From NCBI GenBank assembly GCA_028689735.1, contig JAQVCP010000005.1:1-64000 (forward strand): 64,000 bases of DNA, read 5' to 3'. Positions 43,453 through 52,082 of this stretch are shown here, piece after piece; the stretch's first letter is position 1, and every line of letters begins with the position of its first letter. Source of the stretch: Hespellia sp. Its GTDB lineage: Bacteria; Bacillota; Clostridia; Lachnospirales; Lachnospiraceae. The notes under the pieces were generated by a model that had not been told where the DNA came from, did no database searches, and was given only the letters and a program-made list of their open reading frames with translations. The translations under genes and the position numbers were made by a program.

Positions 43453-44587
43453 ACACGCACTCTTATCAGCATCAGCCAGTCATCGTTGGATGAACTGTCC
43501 ACCAAGTGCAAAGCTGTGTGCTGTTGAAGAAAATAAATCCAGTCCATATGCCCAGCAAGGCACGGACGCACACGAACTCTGCCAGTACAAGGTAGAACAC
43601 GCATTAGGAAGAGATGTGTCTGACCCTACTGCAAACCTTGAGTTCTTTGATACGGAAATGGATTACTGCTCCGACCAATACTGCTCCTATGTTATGGAAC
43701 AGTTGGCGGCTGCCAAAGAACTCTGCAACGACCCTGAAATCCTAATCGAGCAACGCTTGGACTTCTCCAAGTGGGTGCCAGAAGGTTTCGGTACTGGAGA
43801 CTGTGTCATCGTAGCCGATAAAGAAATCCATGTAATCGACTACAAGCACGGACTTGGAGTTCTGGTATCGGCAGACAACAACTCCCAAATGCTGTGCTAT
43901 GCACTTGGAGCCTTGGAGTTGTTCGACGGAATCTATGATATTCAAACAGTTAAAATGACCATCTTCCAACCTCGTAGGGATAACGTAAGTACATACGAAA
44001 TCTCCAAGGAAGAATTACTAAAATGGGCAGATGAGGTTCTTGCCCCTACCGCACAGCTTGCCTTTAATGGCGAGGGAGAATTTAGTGCGGGAGAACATTG
44101 CCAGTTCTGTCGTGTCAAAGCGACCTGCCGTAAACGTGCAGAGGAAAACTTGAAACTGGCTCAGTATGATTTCGAGATGCCTATTAACCTTAATGATACA
44201 GAAATTGCCGCTATCCTTTCACAGGTGGACGAGCTGGTATCGTGGGCTAATGACATTAAAGAATATGCACTTCAACAGGCCTTAAGCGGAACAGAATATG
44301 AAGGCTTTAAGGTAGTCGAAGGAAGGTCAATCCGTAAGTACACCGATGAGGATGCTGTGGCTTTCATCGTAAAAGACCACGGATTTGACCCTTACGAGAA
44401 GAAACTTCTCGGTATCACAGCAATGACCTCGCTTCTCGGTAAGAAGAAGTTTGAGGAACTCTTAAGTGGACTAATTGCCAAGCCACCGGGCAAACCAACA
44501 CTCGTGCCAATCTCAGACAAACGACAGGCAATGAGTACAGCCAAAGAAGATTTCAAAGAAAATGAAGGAGGACAAGACAATGGCTAA
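43445..44587 (+). CDS. DUF2800 family Cas4/RecB-like nuclease
   Basis: A 380-residue protein. The N terminus SASASHRWMNCPPSAKLC and QGTDAHELCQYKVE are hallmarks of DUF2800. Nuclease motif: GTGDCVIVADKEIHVIDYKHG (GxxD ... DYK). The Cys group CQFCRVKATC may bind Fe-S, as in Cas4 and AddB. It probably processes DNA ends for phage recombination together with the DUF2815 protein encoded next. Confidence 0.88.
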   Translation: MAKHALLSASASHRWMNCPPSAKLCAVEENKSSPYAQQGTDAHELCQYKVEHALGRDVSDPTANLEFFDTEMDYCSDQYCSYVMEQLAAAKELCNDPEILIEQRLDFSKWVPEGFGTGDCVIVADKEIHVIDYKHGLGVLVSADNNSQMLCYALGALELFDGIYDIQTVKMTIFQPRRDNVSTYEISKEELLKWADEVLAPTAQLAFNGEGEFSAGEHCQFCRVKATCRKRAEENLKLAQYDFEMPINLNDTEIAAILSQVDELVSWANDIKEYALQQALSGTEYEGFKVVEGRSIRKYTDEDAVAFIVKDHGFDPYEKKLLGITAMTSLLGKKKFEELLSGLIAKPPGKPTLVPISDKRQAMSTAKEDFKENEGGQDNG

Positions 44588-45143
44588 TATGAGTATTCCT
44601 ACTAAGGTAATCACAGGCGTGAATACCAGATGGTCCTTTGTTAATGCATGGGAACCAAAATCAATCAATGGAGGTGCACCTAAATACAGCGTGTCCCTCA
44701 TCATCCCAAAGGATGATATTGCAACTATCAACAAGATTAAGGCAGCTATTCAGGCGGCTTACGAAGAGGGCGAGTCTAAACTTAAGGGTAATGGAAAGAC
44801 AGTTCCTGCTCTCTCCGTTCTTAAAACTCCACTTCGCGATGGCGATTTGGAACGTCCAGACGATGCGGCATATGCAAATGCATATTTCGTAAATGCTAAT
44901 TCCGCTACTGCTCCTGGTATCGTAGATGCAGACAGACAGCCTATCCTTGAACGTTCAGAGGTTTACTCTGGTGTATATGGTAGAGCATCTATCAACTTCT
45001 ACGCATTCAATTCAAATGGCAATAAAGGTATTGCCTGCGGATTGAATAACTTGCAGAAGATTCGTGACGGAGAGCCTTTAGGCGGCAAGTCTCGTGCAGA
45101 GGATGACTTCGCAACTTCTGATGAGGACGATTTCCTCTCATAA
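44580..45143 (+). CDS. DUF2815 family ssDNA-binding-like protein
   Basis: About 187 residues from ATG at 44580 (GGAGGACAAG upstream), overlapping the DUF2800 gene by 8 bp. VNAWEPKSINGGAPKYSVSL and SGVYGRASINFYAFNSNGNK are typical of this OB-fold family, with a strongly acidic C terminus (DDFATSDEDDFL) as in single-stranded DNA-binding proteins. It likely coats ssDNA in phage recombination or replication. Confidence 0.87.
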   Translation: MANMSIPTKVITGVNTRWSFVNAWEPKSINGGAPKYSVSLIIPKDDIATINKIKAAIQAAYEEGESKLKGNGKTVPALSVLKTPLRDGDLERPDDAAYANAYFVNANSATAPGIVDADRQPILERSEVYSGVYGRASINFYAFNSNGNKGIACGLNNLQKIRDGEPLGGKSRAEDDFATSDEDDFLS

Positions 45144-45183
45144 ATAACTCGTAACCAACTGGTGGCACAATTGGTATCCACGT

Positions 45184-45222
45184 GGTGGCAAGGCAAACCG
45201 CCTTGCTGCCACTATTTTTTTA
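45184..45222 (+). terminator. Intrinsic terminator upstream of polymerase gene
   Basis: GTGGCAAGGC, 5-nt loop, GCCTTGCTGCCAC and TATTTTTTT. The stem has one bulge of two or three bases. Polymerase transcription may depend on partial readthrough. Confidence 0.75.
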
Positions 45223-45238
45223 CAAGGAAGGTGACAAA

Positions 45239-47230
45239 ATGCGTAAAATTGGGACTTTATCGATTGATATTGAAACTTATTCAAGTATAGATCTGGCAAA
45301 ATGTGGTGTATATAAATACAGTGAATCCTCGGATTCTGAGGTTTTACTCTTTGCATATTCTGTTGATGGCGGACCCGTTATTGTAATTGATGTAGCAAAC
45401 GGAGAATCCATACCGGATGAAATATTACAAGCACTTGTTGATGATTCCGTTATCAAATGGGCGTTCAATGCTGCATTCGAGAGAGTGTTCCTCTCCATTT
45501 GGCTAAAACGTAACTACCCGGAACTCTTCTGCTCTTACAGTATCCCGGAAGATTCCGTTGGAAACTATCTCGACCCATCTGCTTGGAGATGTTCCATGAT
45601 CTGGTCAGCATATATGGGACTCCCACTTTCGTTGGAAGGTGTCGGTGCTGTTCTTGGCTTAGAAGAACAGAAACTAAAGGAAGGCAAAGACCTCATTCGT
45701 TACTTCTGCAAGCCTTGTGCAGCAACCAAGGTCAATGGCGGCAGAACCCGTAATCTACCGGAACACGCACCCGATAAATGGGAATTATTCAAAGCGTATA
45801 ATAAAAGGGATGTTGAGGTTGAAATGAATATACAGAAGAAACTCTCCCACTATCCTGTTCCTGAGTTTGTATGGGAAGAATACCACCTCGACCAAGAAAT
45901 CAATGACAGAGGCATTGCTCTTGATATGGATGTTGTAGAAAATGCTATTAAGATTGATGCCATCAGCAAAGCAACTTTAATGGCTACAATGCAGGATTTA
46001 ACAGACCTTGAGAATCCAAACTCCGTAGCACAAATGAAAAGTTGGCTTGCTGCAAAAGGCATTGATACCGACTCTCTTGATAAAAAGGCTGTTGTAGAAT
46101 TACTTAAAACCGTACCAACCGATGTGGCTGATGTTCTTACACTTCGTCAGCAGCTCGCCAAATCATCTGTAAAGAAATACCAAGCCATGCAGAATGCTGT
46201 GTGTGATGATGGACGAGCAAGAGGTATGTTCCAGTTCTATGGTGCGAATAGATCAGGACGATGGGCAGGTCGTATCATTCAGTTACAGAACTTACCACAG
46301 AACCACATGGAAGATTTGGATGTTGCCCGTGAGCTGGTAAAAGATGGAGATTACGAAATCCTCAATATGTTCTATGACAATGTTCCGGGAGTTCTTTCCG
46401 AACTCATCCGTACAGCATTTATTCCAAGAGACGGGTATAAATTTGCAGTAGCAGACTTTAGTGCTATTGAAGCAAGAGTCCTCTCCCACCTTGCCAAAGA
46501 AAAATGGCGTTCAAAGGTCTTTGCAGACAATGGGGATATTTATTGTGCATCTGCATCTGCGATGTTCGGAGTTCCGGTAGAAAAACACGGCCAGAACTCT
46601 CATCTGCGTCAGAAAGGTAAAATCGCAGAATTAGCATTAGGTTACGGTGGCTCTGTCGGAGCATTGACCGCTATGGGAGCATTGGATATGGGAATTGCTG
46701 AAGAAGAACTCCAACCTCTTGTTGATGCTTGGAGAGCTGCCAACCCAAACATCGTACAGTTTTGGTGGGATGTTGACAATGCAGTAAAACGTGCTATTAA
46801 GGAGCGTACTGCTACAGAGACCCACGGCATCCGCTTCATCTACAAAAGTGCCATGCTCTTCATCGTTCTTCCATCCGGCAGACGATTGGCTTATGTGAAA
46901 CCTCGCATCGGAGAGAATAAGTTCGGCGGTGAGTCAGTCACTTACGAAGGTGTCGGCACAAATAAAAAATGGGAACGCATCGAATCATACGGTCCCAAAT
47001 TTGTCGAGAATATCGTGCAGGCAATCAGCCGTGACATTCTCTGCTATGCACTTCGCACCTTAAGTCATTGTTTCATTGTAGGTCATGTACACGATGAAGT
47101 TATCATCGAATGCAGACAGGATGCATCCTTGGAGGCTATCTGCGAACAGATGGGACGTGTTCCAGAATGGATTGAAGGCTTACTGCTCCGCGCTGATGGC
47201 TATGAAACACAATTTTATAAAAAGGATTAA
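45239..47230 (+). CDS. Phage DNA polymerase A with 3'-5' exonuclease
   Basis: About 663 residues from ATG at 45239 (CAAGGAAGGTG upstream). Exonuclease motif LSIDIETYSSIDL at the N terminus. Polymerase motif A VADFSAIEARVLSHLA, the finger helix (LGYGGSVGALTAMGA) and motif C VHDEVIIE are present. It replicates the phage genome. The stop is followed by a shared terminator facing the convergent sigma-like gene. Confidence 0.93.
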   Translation: MRKIGTLSIDIETYSSIDLAKCGVYKYSESSDSEVLLFAYSVDGGPVIVIDVANGESIPDEILQALVDDSVIKWAFNAAFERVFLSIWLKRNYPELFCSYSIPEDSVGNYLDPSAWRCSMIWSAYMGLPLSLEGVGAVLGLEEQKLKEGKDLIRYFCKPCAATKVNGGRTRNLPEHAPDKWELFKAYNKRDVEVEMNIQKKLSHYPVPEFVWEEYHLDQEINDRGIALDMDVVENAIKIDAISKATLMATMQDLTDLENPNSVAQMKSWLAAKGIDTDSLDKKAVVELLKTVPTDVADVLTLRQQLAKSSVKKYQAMQNAVCDDGRARGMFQFYGANRSGRWAGRIIQLQNLPQNHMEDLDVARELVKDGDYEILNMFYDNVPGVLSELIRTAFIPRDGYKFAVADFSAIEARVLSHLAKEKWRSKVFADNGDIYCASASAMFGVPVEKHGQNSHLRQKGKIAELALGYGGSVGALTAMGALDMGIAEEELQPLVDAWRAANPNIVQFWWDVDNAVKRAIKERTATETHGIRFIYKSAMLFIVLPSGRRLAYVKPRIGENKFGGESVTYEGVGTNKKWERIESYGPKFVENIVQAISRDILCYALRTLSHCFIVGHVHDEVIIECRQDASLEAICEQMGRVPEWIEGLLLRADGYETQFYKKD

Positions 47231-47236
47231 AGCAAA

Positions 47237-47261
47237 AGCCGGGCATCATACCCGGCTATCC
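47237..47261. terminator. Bidirectional terminator
   Basis: AGCCGGG, CATCATA loop, CCCGGCT, with AAAA on the left and ATCCTTTT on the right. It lies between the convergent polymerase and sigma-like genes. Confidence 0.8.
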
Positions 47262-47263
47262 TT

Positions 47264-47779
47264 TTAATCTAATTTCTTTTTCAATTCCTTAAGCAGCTTG
47301 TCCTTTCTGCCATGCAAAGTTGTCTGTGGAATTCCAAACTCTGCTGCCATCTCACGTTCCGTCTTTTCCTCTGCAATTCCCTTACAGATACGCTTCTTTT
47401 CATCTGTTAATTTCTCACATTCTGCAAGTAAATCTTTAACCAACATAAGGTCTGAAACTACATTAGCTGGGTCGTTTTCATCTGTTGCAGCATCATAGCC
47501 TTCTTCTACAAGTGCATCATAAGAAGTTTCATTTTCATTCTGTCTCTGCATCGCACGGATGTCTTTTCGTGCCATAGCACACAATCCATCTGTCATACGC
47601 TTAGCTTCACTCTGTGAGTCCCCTTCCATAATCGCATAATAACGACCTACACCGTGCATCACAATCCAACGAACTGGAATCCCTAGATTTTCATAATACT
47701 GAATTGTTCCGTAGTCTTCCTCAAGAATTGGAATGTAGATTGGATTGTTAATAGTTACTAAATTAGCCTTCTTTGTCAT
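47264..47779 (-). CDS. Sigma-factor-like regulator, 171 aa
   Basis: Starts at ATG 47779 (GAGGACAAGC upstream). The N-terminal half (YGTIQYYENLGIPVRWIV) has no clear family; the C-terminal 60 residues hold a sigma-70 region-4-like HTH (TEREMAAEFGIPQTTLHGRK). Proteins of this kind are common beside phage polymerases. It is a candidate for reading the unusual element-specific promoters, but no evidence ties them. Confidence 0.75.
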   Translation of the reverse strand: MTKKANLVTINNPIYIPILEEDYGTIQYYENLGIPVRWIVMHGVGRYYAIMEGDSQSEAKRMTDGLCAMARKDIRAMQRQNENETSYDALVEEGYDAATDENDPANVVSDLMLVKDLLAECEKLTDEKKRICKGIAEEKTEREMAAEFGIPQTTLHGRKDKLLKELKKKLD

Positions 47780-48100
47780 TGCTTGTCCTCTTTCCGCCCT
47801 GGCTACGCCACCAGACGAGGACACAAACAACCGCACGACAATTAAGCGGGGATTTATCAAACTCTACAAAGACCTTATGTCTTGTAGAATTCAATATGTA
47901 TCCTCGCCCGACGTCGCGCGCCGCTAGGCTATAAATATTTTTTATTTGAGCAAATGCTCAGTTCGACCATCACTTCGTGATGATTCAACTCAGAACTTGC
48001 TAAAATTCTTCTGGTATAATTCTAAAAAAAGTTGTATGATATAAGCAAAACTCATATTGTAATAGTTTTTCACATTTCATATACGGAAAGGGTATGTATT
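47780..48100. promoter_or_regulatory. Divergent control region with structured leader and promoter
   Basis: About 320 bp without a gene. Next to the sigma-like gene, the minus strand holds TGGTGGCGTAGCCAGGGC, able to form a small stem. In the middle, a GC-rich patch (CGACGTCGCGCGCC, about 47909-47927) stands out in AT-rich surroundings. On the right, GAGCAAATGCTC and ATCACTTCGTGAT are short hairpins. TGGTATAAT (48012-48020) is an extended -10 box for the XRE gene. Confidence 0.55.
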
Positions 48101-48727
48101 ATGAGTAATCTGAATATTGATATATTGAATCAAAATATCCAAACCTTAATGGAACAAGAAGGTCTTACTCAACAACAACTGGCAGTAAAGATTGATATGT
48201 CGCAGCCAAACTTTAGTCGTGCTTTCAACAATAAAGGTGGACAACGATTTACCTTAGAACAAATCTGCAAAATTGCTGACCATTTTCATGTTTCCGTAGA
48301 TTTTCTTCTTGGTTTTGAAAAGCCTACAAACAAACTATCCGAAAAAGAAATATGTACACTATTTACTTCTCTTTTGGAGCAACGTAAACTTGTAAAATTT
48401 GATATTTCTCGTGAAGAAGAAATCTATACACCGTACAAAACATTTGATGGTTATCCAGATTGTGATACTGAAAAAAAATGCATACAGTACAACGGCTTTC
48501 TTTTTCCTAGTTACTTTGACATTGGTCCTACTGACCGATACACTGAAGACCAGTTGGATGATTTTCAATCTGACATCCTCTATGGCGGAAACAGTGATGA
48601 ATCCAATAAACGTATAAATGCATTCTTTGATAGGTACTTCCAAATCTACGATATGTATTTGCATAATCAAATCACTAAAGAATTCTTCCACGAAATAGTT
48701 GATAAGTTCCTTGCCGACCTATCATAA
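48101..48727 (+). CDS. XRE-type HTH regulator, 208 aa
   Basis: Starts at ATG 48101. Residues about 8-65 are a Cro/C1-type HTH (MEQEGLTQQQLAVKIDMSQP, LEQICKIADHFHVSVDFLLG). The rest is unlike classical repressors and has no recognised domain (FFDRYFQIYDMYLHNQITKE). It could be the lysogeny repressor or a regulator of the adjacent defence operon. It stands alone and is convergent with that operon. Confidence 0.83.
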   Translation: MSNLNIDILNQNIQTLMEQEGLTQQQLAVKIDMSQPNFSRAFNNKGGQRFTLEQICKIADHFHVSVDFLLGFEKPTNKLSEKEICTLFTSLLEQRKLVKFDISREEEIYTPYKTFDGYPDCDTEKKCIQYNGFLFPSYFDIGPTDRYTEDQLDDFQSDILYGGNSDESNKRINAFFDRYFQIYDMYLHNQITKEFFHEIVDKFLADLS

Positions 48728-48769
48728 TTATCTTTTTATTTTTATTATCGCACCGATTTTTCATTTGCC

Positions 48770-48788
48770 CATTAAGTGCCACTTAATG
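48770..48788. repeat. 19-bp palindrome, copy 1
   Basis: CATTAAGTGCCACTTAATG is a perfect palindrome apart from the centre. A near copy lies at 48871-48889. They flank the shared terminator between two convergent genes. Confidence 0.7.
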
Positions 48789-48802
48789 CTAAAGAACCGC
48801 AT

Positions 48803-48860
48803 AAAAAAAAGGACTTCTGCGATTATCTACCTTAGTAGTAATCACGGAAGTCCGTATTTT
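48803..48860. terminator. Bidirectional terminator
   Basis: AAAAAAAA, GGACTTC, an inner GATTA/TAATC pair, GAAGTCC, then GTATTTT. It ends both the XRE gene and the seven-gene restriction operon. Confidence 0.82.
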
Positions 48861-48870
48861 ATATATATAT

Positions 48871-48889
48871 CATTAAGTGCTACTTAACG
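48871..48889. repeat. 19-bp palindrome, copy 2
   Basis: CATTAAGTGCTACTTAACG, 17 of 19 bases identical to copy 1. It is located 25 bp past the stop of the ImmA/IrrE-HTH gene. The spacing between copies is 101 bp. Confidence 0.7.
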
Positions 48890-48914
48890 AAAAAATTTAT
48901 TTTTTTTATTTATT

Positions 48915-50825
48915 TTATGCACAACCCGGAAGTTTGATTTTAATATTGGCATCTGTCAGCTTATCTTGCCATTGTTGTAAGGTATCATCTGGATGTTCAT
49001 CAATTACCCATCCTATCATAAAATTCTGCATACTTGGTACGCTTAAGTCATATCCTGCCTTTTTCATAAGGTCATGACTATAATGTTTCTCTAATTTTAA
49101 CCCGTTACATAATGCTACTGCTCTCTCTATTGTAATTTTAGGAGTAAGCGTATTTCTATATTCGCTAATAGACACCGTACTAATATTAGTTCTATATGAC
49201 AGTTCCTCATTTGTAATACCTTTACGATTCATGTGATAGTTTAAGGTACCAGAAAAACCACTTGGTATTTCAGTAGCTAATCTTCTCACTATGTCAGTCA
49301 CAGATTCCGATATTCTCTCTATCTCCTCTTTTCGTTGACTCTTGCTTTGGTTATCCTTATGATTAGGGTCATACTTTGCCTCGATAAAGGTTACTGAACT
49401 TACATCTCTACACAAGAAACACCTTCTGTAGAAAGAATCACTATATGTATCACTAGCATTAATCTTACGCTCAAACACATAACAACATTCGTGTACGTGC
49501 TCTAATGCATAATTTGTCAATATCGGAAGCCCTGTTTCGCTCTTCGTCACATACTTTGGAGCATTGATACATACCATACTGTTAGCGAATATCAATCTAC
49601 CCTCAAAATACATCGAGCGAAGTTCTTCCGACATAAAAATCTGAATCATGGCACTCTTTTCATCAATTACAAAAGTCTGATTAGGCTTTAACGTCCCTCT
49701 TGGGAAAGAGAACGGTGGAAGATATTTTCCATCTGAAAACACCTGCACACCATGTGCCTCATCATACCCCAATTCAATTACACGAATTTTAGCTGCAATC
49801 GCAGATACCATAAAGAAAGAAGCCAACTCTCCCACAGCTTGTTCCATCAATTCAGCATTTCGCATCATCGGATACTCAGCATGAAGTCTTCGCAAACATT
49901 CATCTAATTTTCTTTTGGTCATTTCTGCTGGCATAAGAATACGAGGTGCAAGCTGATTTGCCTGCCACTCCATCCACTTCAATGCAGGTGCATCCTCTGG
50001 AATTCCATCGTACACTTCCACTATTTCACATGAAATATGATTACATTCTCCTTGCAGAAGTTTTTGCAATTCAAACGGTTTACGATGTCTATCCCAATGT
50101 ACACACTCATGAATAATCGTGTTATTTGCTGTGCCAATATTATACATAAAATAGACATTTGGATTTATCAGCATTGTTCCAGGTTCTGTCACTATTTCGC
50201 AAGTTTCCTTGCGTAAAATATTAGTATATACAATGACCTTCTCGAATCCAAAATAAGTCTTACCAAATACACCTTCTTCCAATGGAGCAAAATATAGTTT
50301 CATCCCCATAGAAGATACAATCTCTTCTACAGGTAATGCCATTGGCTGCATAAGTGCCTTCGGATAATGTCTACGTAAGAAATCCTCTGCATGACGTTCT
50401 ACATCTTCTTCATACATATAAGGTACAAGATTTTGGCTAAGACTTCTATCTCGTTCATAACGACTTACATCATACTCTGAAACATTTGTAATTCTCACAT
50501 TATGAAGTCCGTTTTCTAATAATGCTCGGAAGAATATATTATAGCACTTGCAATCCTCAAATGTTTCATGTCCATATCTAGTTTTGCCTGCTACTTCTAT
50601 ATCAGCATCGACTGTGGCACGAATCTCCAGTTCATCATTTCCCATATCTTTAAAGGTAACTCCAGATACATGAATATCTTGTAAACTTACCCAAGTAACA
50701 TATGAAATTGCATCATTTTCAAAGCTATCCTTCGATTGCGTTGCAATATAGGAAGATAGCTTTGCCATCATATCATCTATAAAATTATCCTCTAGAAATG
50801 CTTTGAACGATTCGTATTTTGCCAA
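48915..50825 (-). CDS. ImmA/IrrE-type metallopeptidase with C-terminal HTH, 636 aa
   Basis: Zinc peptidase motif IIHECVHWDRHRK (HExxH, about residue 238). A metal-ligand Glu is likely in WMEWQANQLAPRILMP, which is typical of ImmA/IrrE. A C-terminal XRE HTH lies at about 540-600 (GITNEELSYRTNISTVSISE). The usual order is HTH first, so this one is reversed and enlarged; the N-terminal 170 residues are unassigned. ImmA/IrrE peptidases cleave repressors on a stress signal. As last gene of the restriction operon, it may couple it to infection or DNA damage (inference). Confidence 0.82.
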   Translation of the reverse strand: MAKYESFKAFLEDNFIDDMMAKLSSYIATQSKDSFENDAISYVTWVSLQDIHVSGVTFKDMGNDELEIRATVDADIEVAGKTRYGHETFEDCKCYNIFFRALLENGLHNVRITNVSEYDVSRYERDRSLSQNLVPYMYEEDVERHAEDFLRRHYPKALMQPMALPVEEIVSSMGMKLYFAPLEEGVFGKTYFGFEKVIVYTNILRKETCEIVTEPGTMLINPNVYFMYNIGTANNTIIHECVHWDRHRKPFELQKLLQGECNHISCEIVEVYDGIPEDAPALKWMEWQANQLAPRILMPAEMTKRKLDECLRRLHAEYPMMRNAELMEQAVGELASFFMVSAIAAKIRVIELGYDEAHGVQVFSDGKYLPPFSFPRGTLKPNQTFVIDEKSAMIQIFMSEELRSMYFEGRLIFANSMVCINAPKYVTKSETGLPILTNYALEHVHECCYVFERKINASDTYSDSFYRRCFLCRDVSSVTFIEAKYDPNHKDNQSKSQRKEEIERISESVTDIVRRLATEIPSGFSGTLNYHMNRKGITNEELSYRTNISTVSISEYRNTLTPKITIERAVALCNGLKLEKHYSHDLMKKAGYDLSVPSMQNFMIGWVIDEHPDDTLQQWQDKLTDANIKIKLPGCA

Positions 50826-50843
50826 TATGTAGTCCTCCTTACA

Positions 50844-52082
50844 CTATGTCAACACCTTCTTAAATTCAGCCAGAAAATTCTTCCATTTCAACATAAGCAT
50901 CAAATCGATGGTACGAATACTAAGCGGTCTCTTCCTTCCACTCAAATCTATAAAGCTATAATCATCTACAATGCTTTCCTTTGAAACAAGTGGATATAAT
51001 AATATTATCCTCTCCACATTCTTAATACTGGATGAATAAGCATTCATCTGATATGTATCAGCTTCCTTTGCGAAATTTTTAGGAATCTTCCACTTTGTAT
51101 CGATAATGTCCATCATACCTGAAGCTTTTTTTATTGTTATATCCGGTCTTAAGCCAACATACCTTTTTGCGTCAGAATCTCTCTCCAATAAATAATTACC
51201 CTTCATCTGATAAATAGCATTATTTCCAAAAACCATCTTCGATACACGGTATATAAACAATTCATACAAATCATTCATATTAAACAGCATCATACTTATT
51301 GAGGTGTTTCCGGCACTTAGTGTACTAAAAATATTATTCAAAAATAAGACACCGTACCTGTACGCTTCTTCTGCTCTATGATTTGTAGAATTGAAAACTA
51401 TAGGCTTTGAGAGCGCTTTTTCCTTTGTAACAGTGGCAATATCATCAAAGACAGGTAACAAATATTTGATACGTCTCTTATTTTGATTGTCATTACTTAC
51501 CTTATACATCTGAATAAGGCACAACTTCATAAATCTATTAATCTCGTTATCTGCCGTAAACTTTGAAAAACGGCACCAGAATTTTGTCGGATCCAGCACA
51601 TTTCTCGAAAACTGTTTTCCAAATAAAATCCTACCTTTTACTCGATTAATATTATGGTCTATCTTCTTATAAGAATGCTGCAATCCCTCTTTTATATACT
51701 TTTCTAACGAATTCAAAAAAGTATCAATCAACATCTCTATCAAAGAATTTTTTTGCATCTGTGCCATGCCGGGCATTTCACGAACAGATGGATTTTGATG
51801 TGAAACCGTTATCATTCTCATCAATACCATCCTTAAATCCTCGGTCGATACATATCCATACAACTTTGGCAATATCTCAATATTAAGGTCCTTTAAAGAA
51901 ATAGTTCCAACCCAATGTTGTGCAACCAATTTCTTATATCCCCACTTAAAAACCGGCTCATCATCCATAATTACCGTTTGAAGAGCCAATGCATCTTCTT
52001 TGGAGATTACATTACGTGAAACATCTCTTTTATCTCTTATATGAAGTTGGTCGAATTCTTTTACAATAATTGTATCTATCAT
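50844..52082 (-). CDS. mcrC-like: McrC-like restriction subunit (PD-(D/E)XK nuclease)
   Basis: A 412-residue McrC family protein. The N terminus has GTISLKDLNIEILPK, typical of McrC, and the nuclease motif is RPDITI ... DIIDTKWK (about residues 310-330). It is the DNA-cutting subunit that works with the McrB NTPase. It overlaps the McrB gene by 4 bp. Confidence 0.9.
   Translation of the reverse strand: MIDTIIVKEFDQLHIRDKRDVSRNVISKEDALALQTVIMDDEPVFKWGYKKLVAQHWVGTISLKDLNIEILPKLYGYVSTEDLRMVLMRMITVSHQNPSVREMPGMAQMQKNSLIEMLIDTFLNSLEKYIKEGLQHSYKKIDHNINRVKGRILFGKQFSRNVLDPTKFWCRFSKFTADNEINRFMKLCLIQMYKVSNDNQNKRRIKYLLPVFDDIATVTKEKALSKPIVFNSTNHRAEEAYRYGVLFLNNIFSTLSAGNTSISMMLFNMNDLYELFIYRVSKMVFGNNAIYQMKGNYLLERDSDAKRYVGLRPDITIKKASGMMDIIDTKWKIPKNFAKEADTYQMNAYSSSIKNVERIILLYPLVSKESIVDDYSFIDLSGRKRPLSIRTIDLMLMLKWKNFLAEFKKVLT

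Noticed and set aside
45144-45200. tRNA-like segment after the DUF2815 gene
   Set aside because: Short stems are present but no acceptor/anticodon/T-loop arrangement was found; the sequence is better explained by the terminator.
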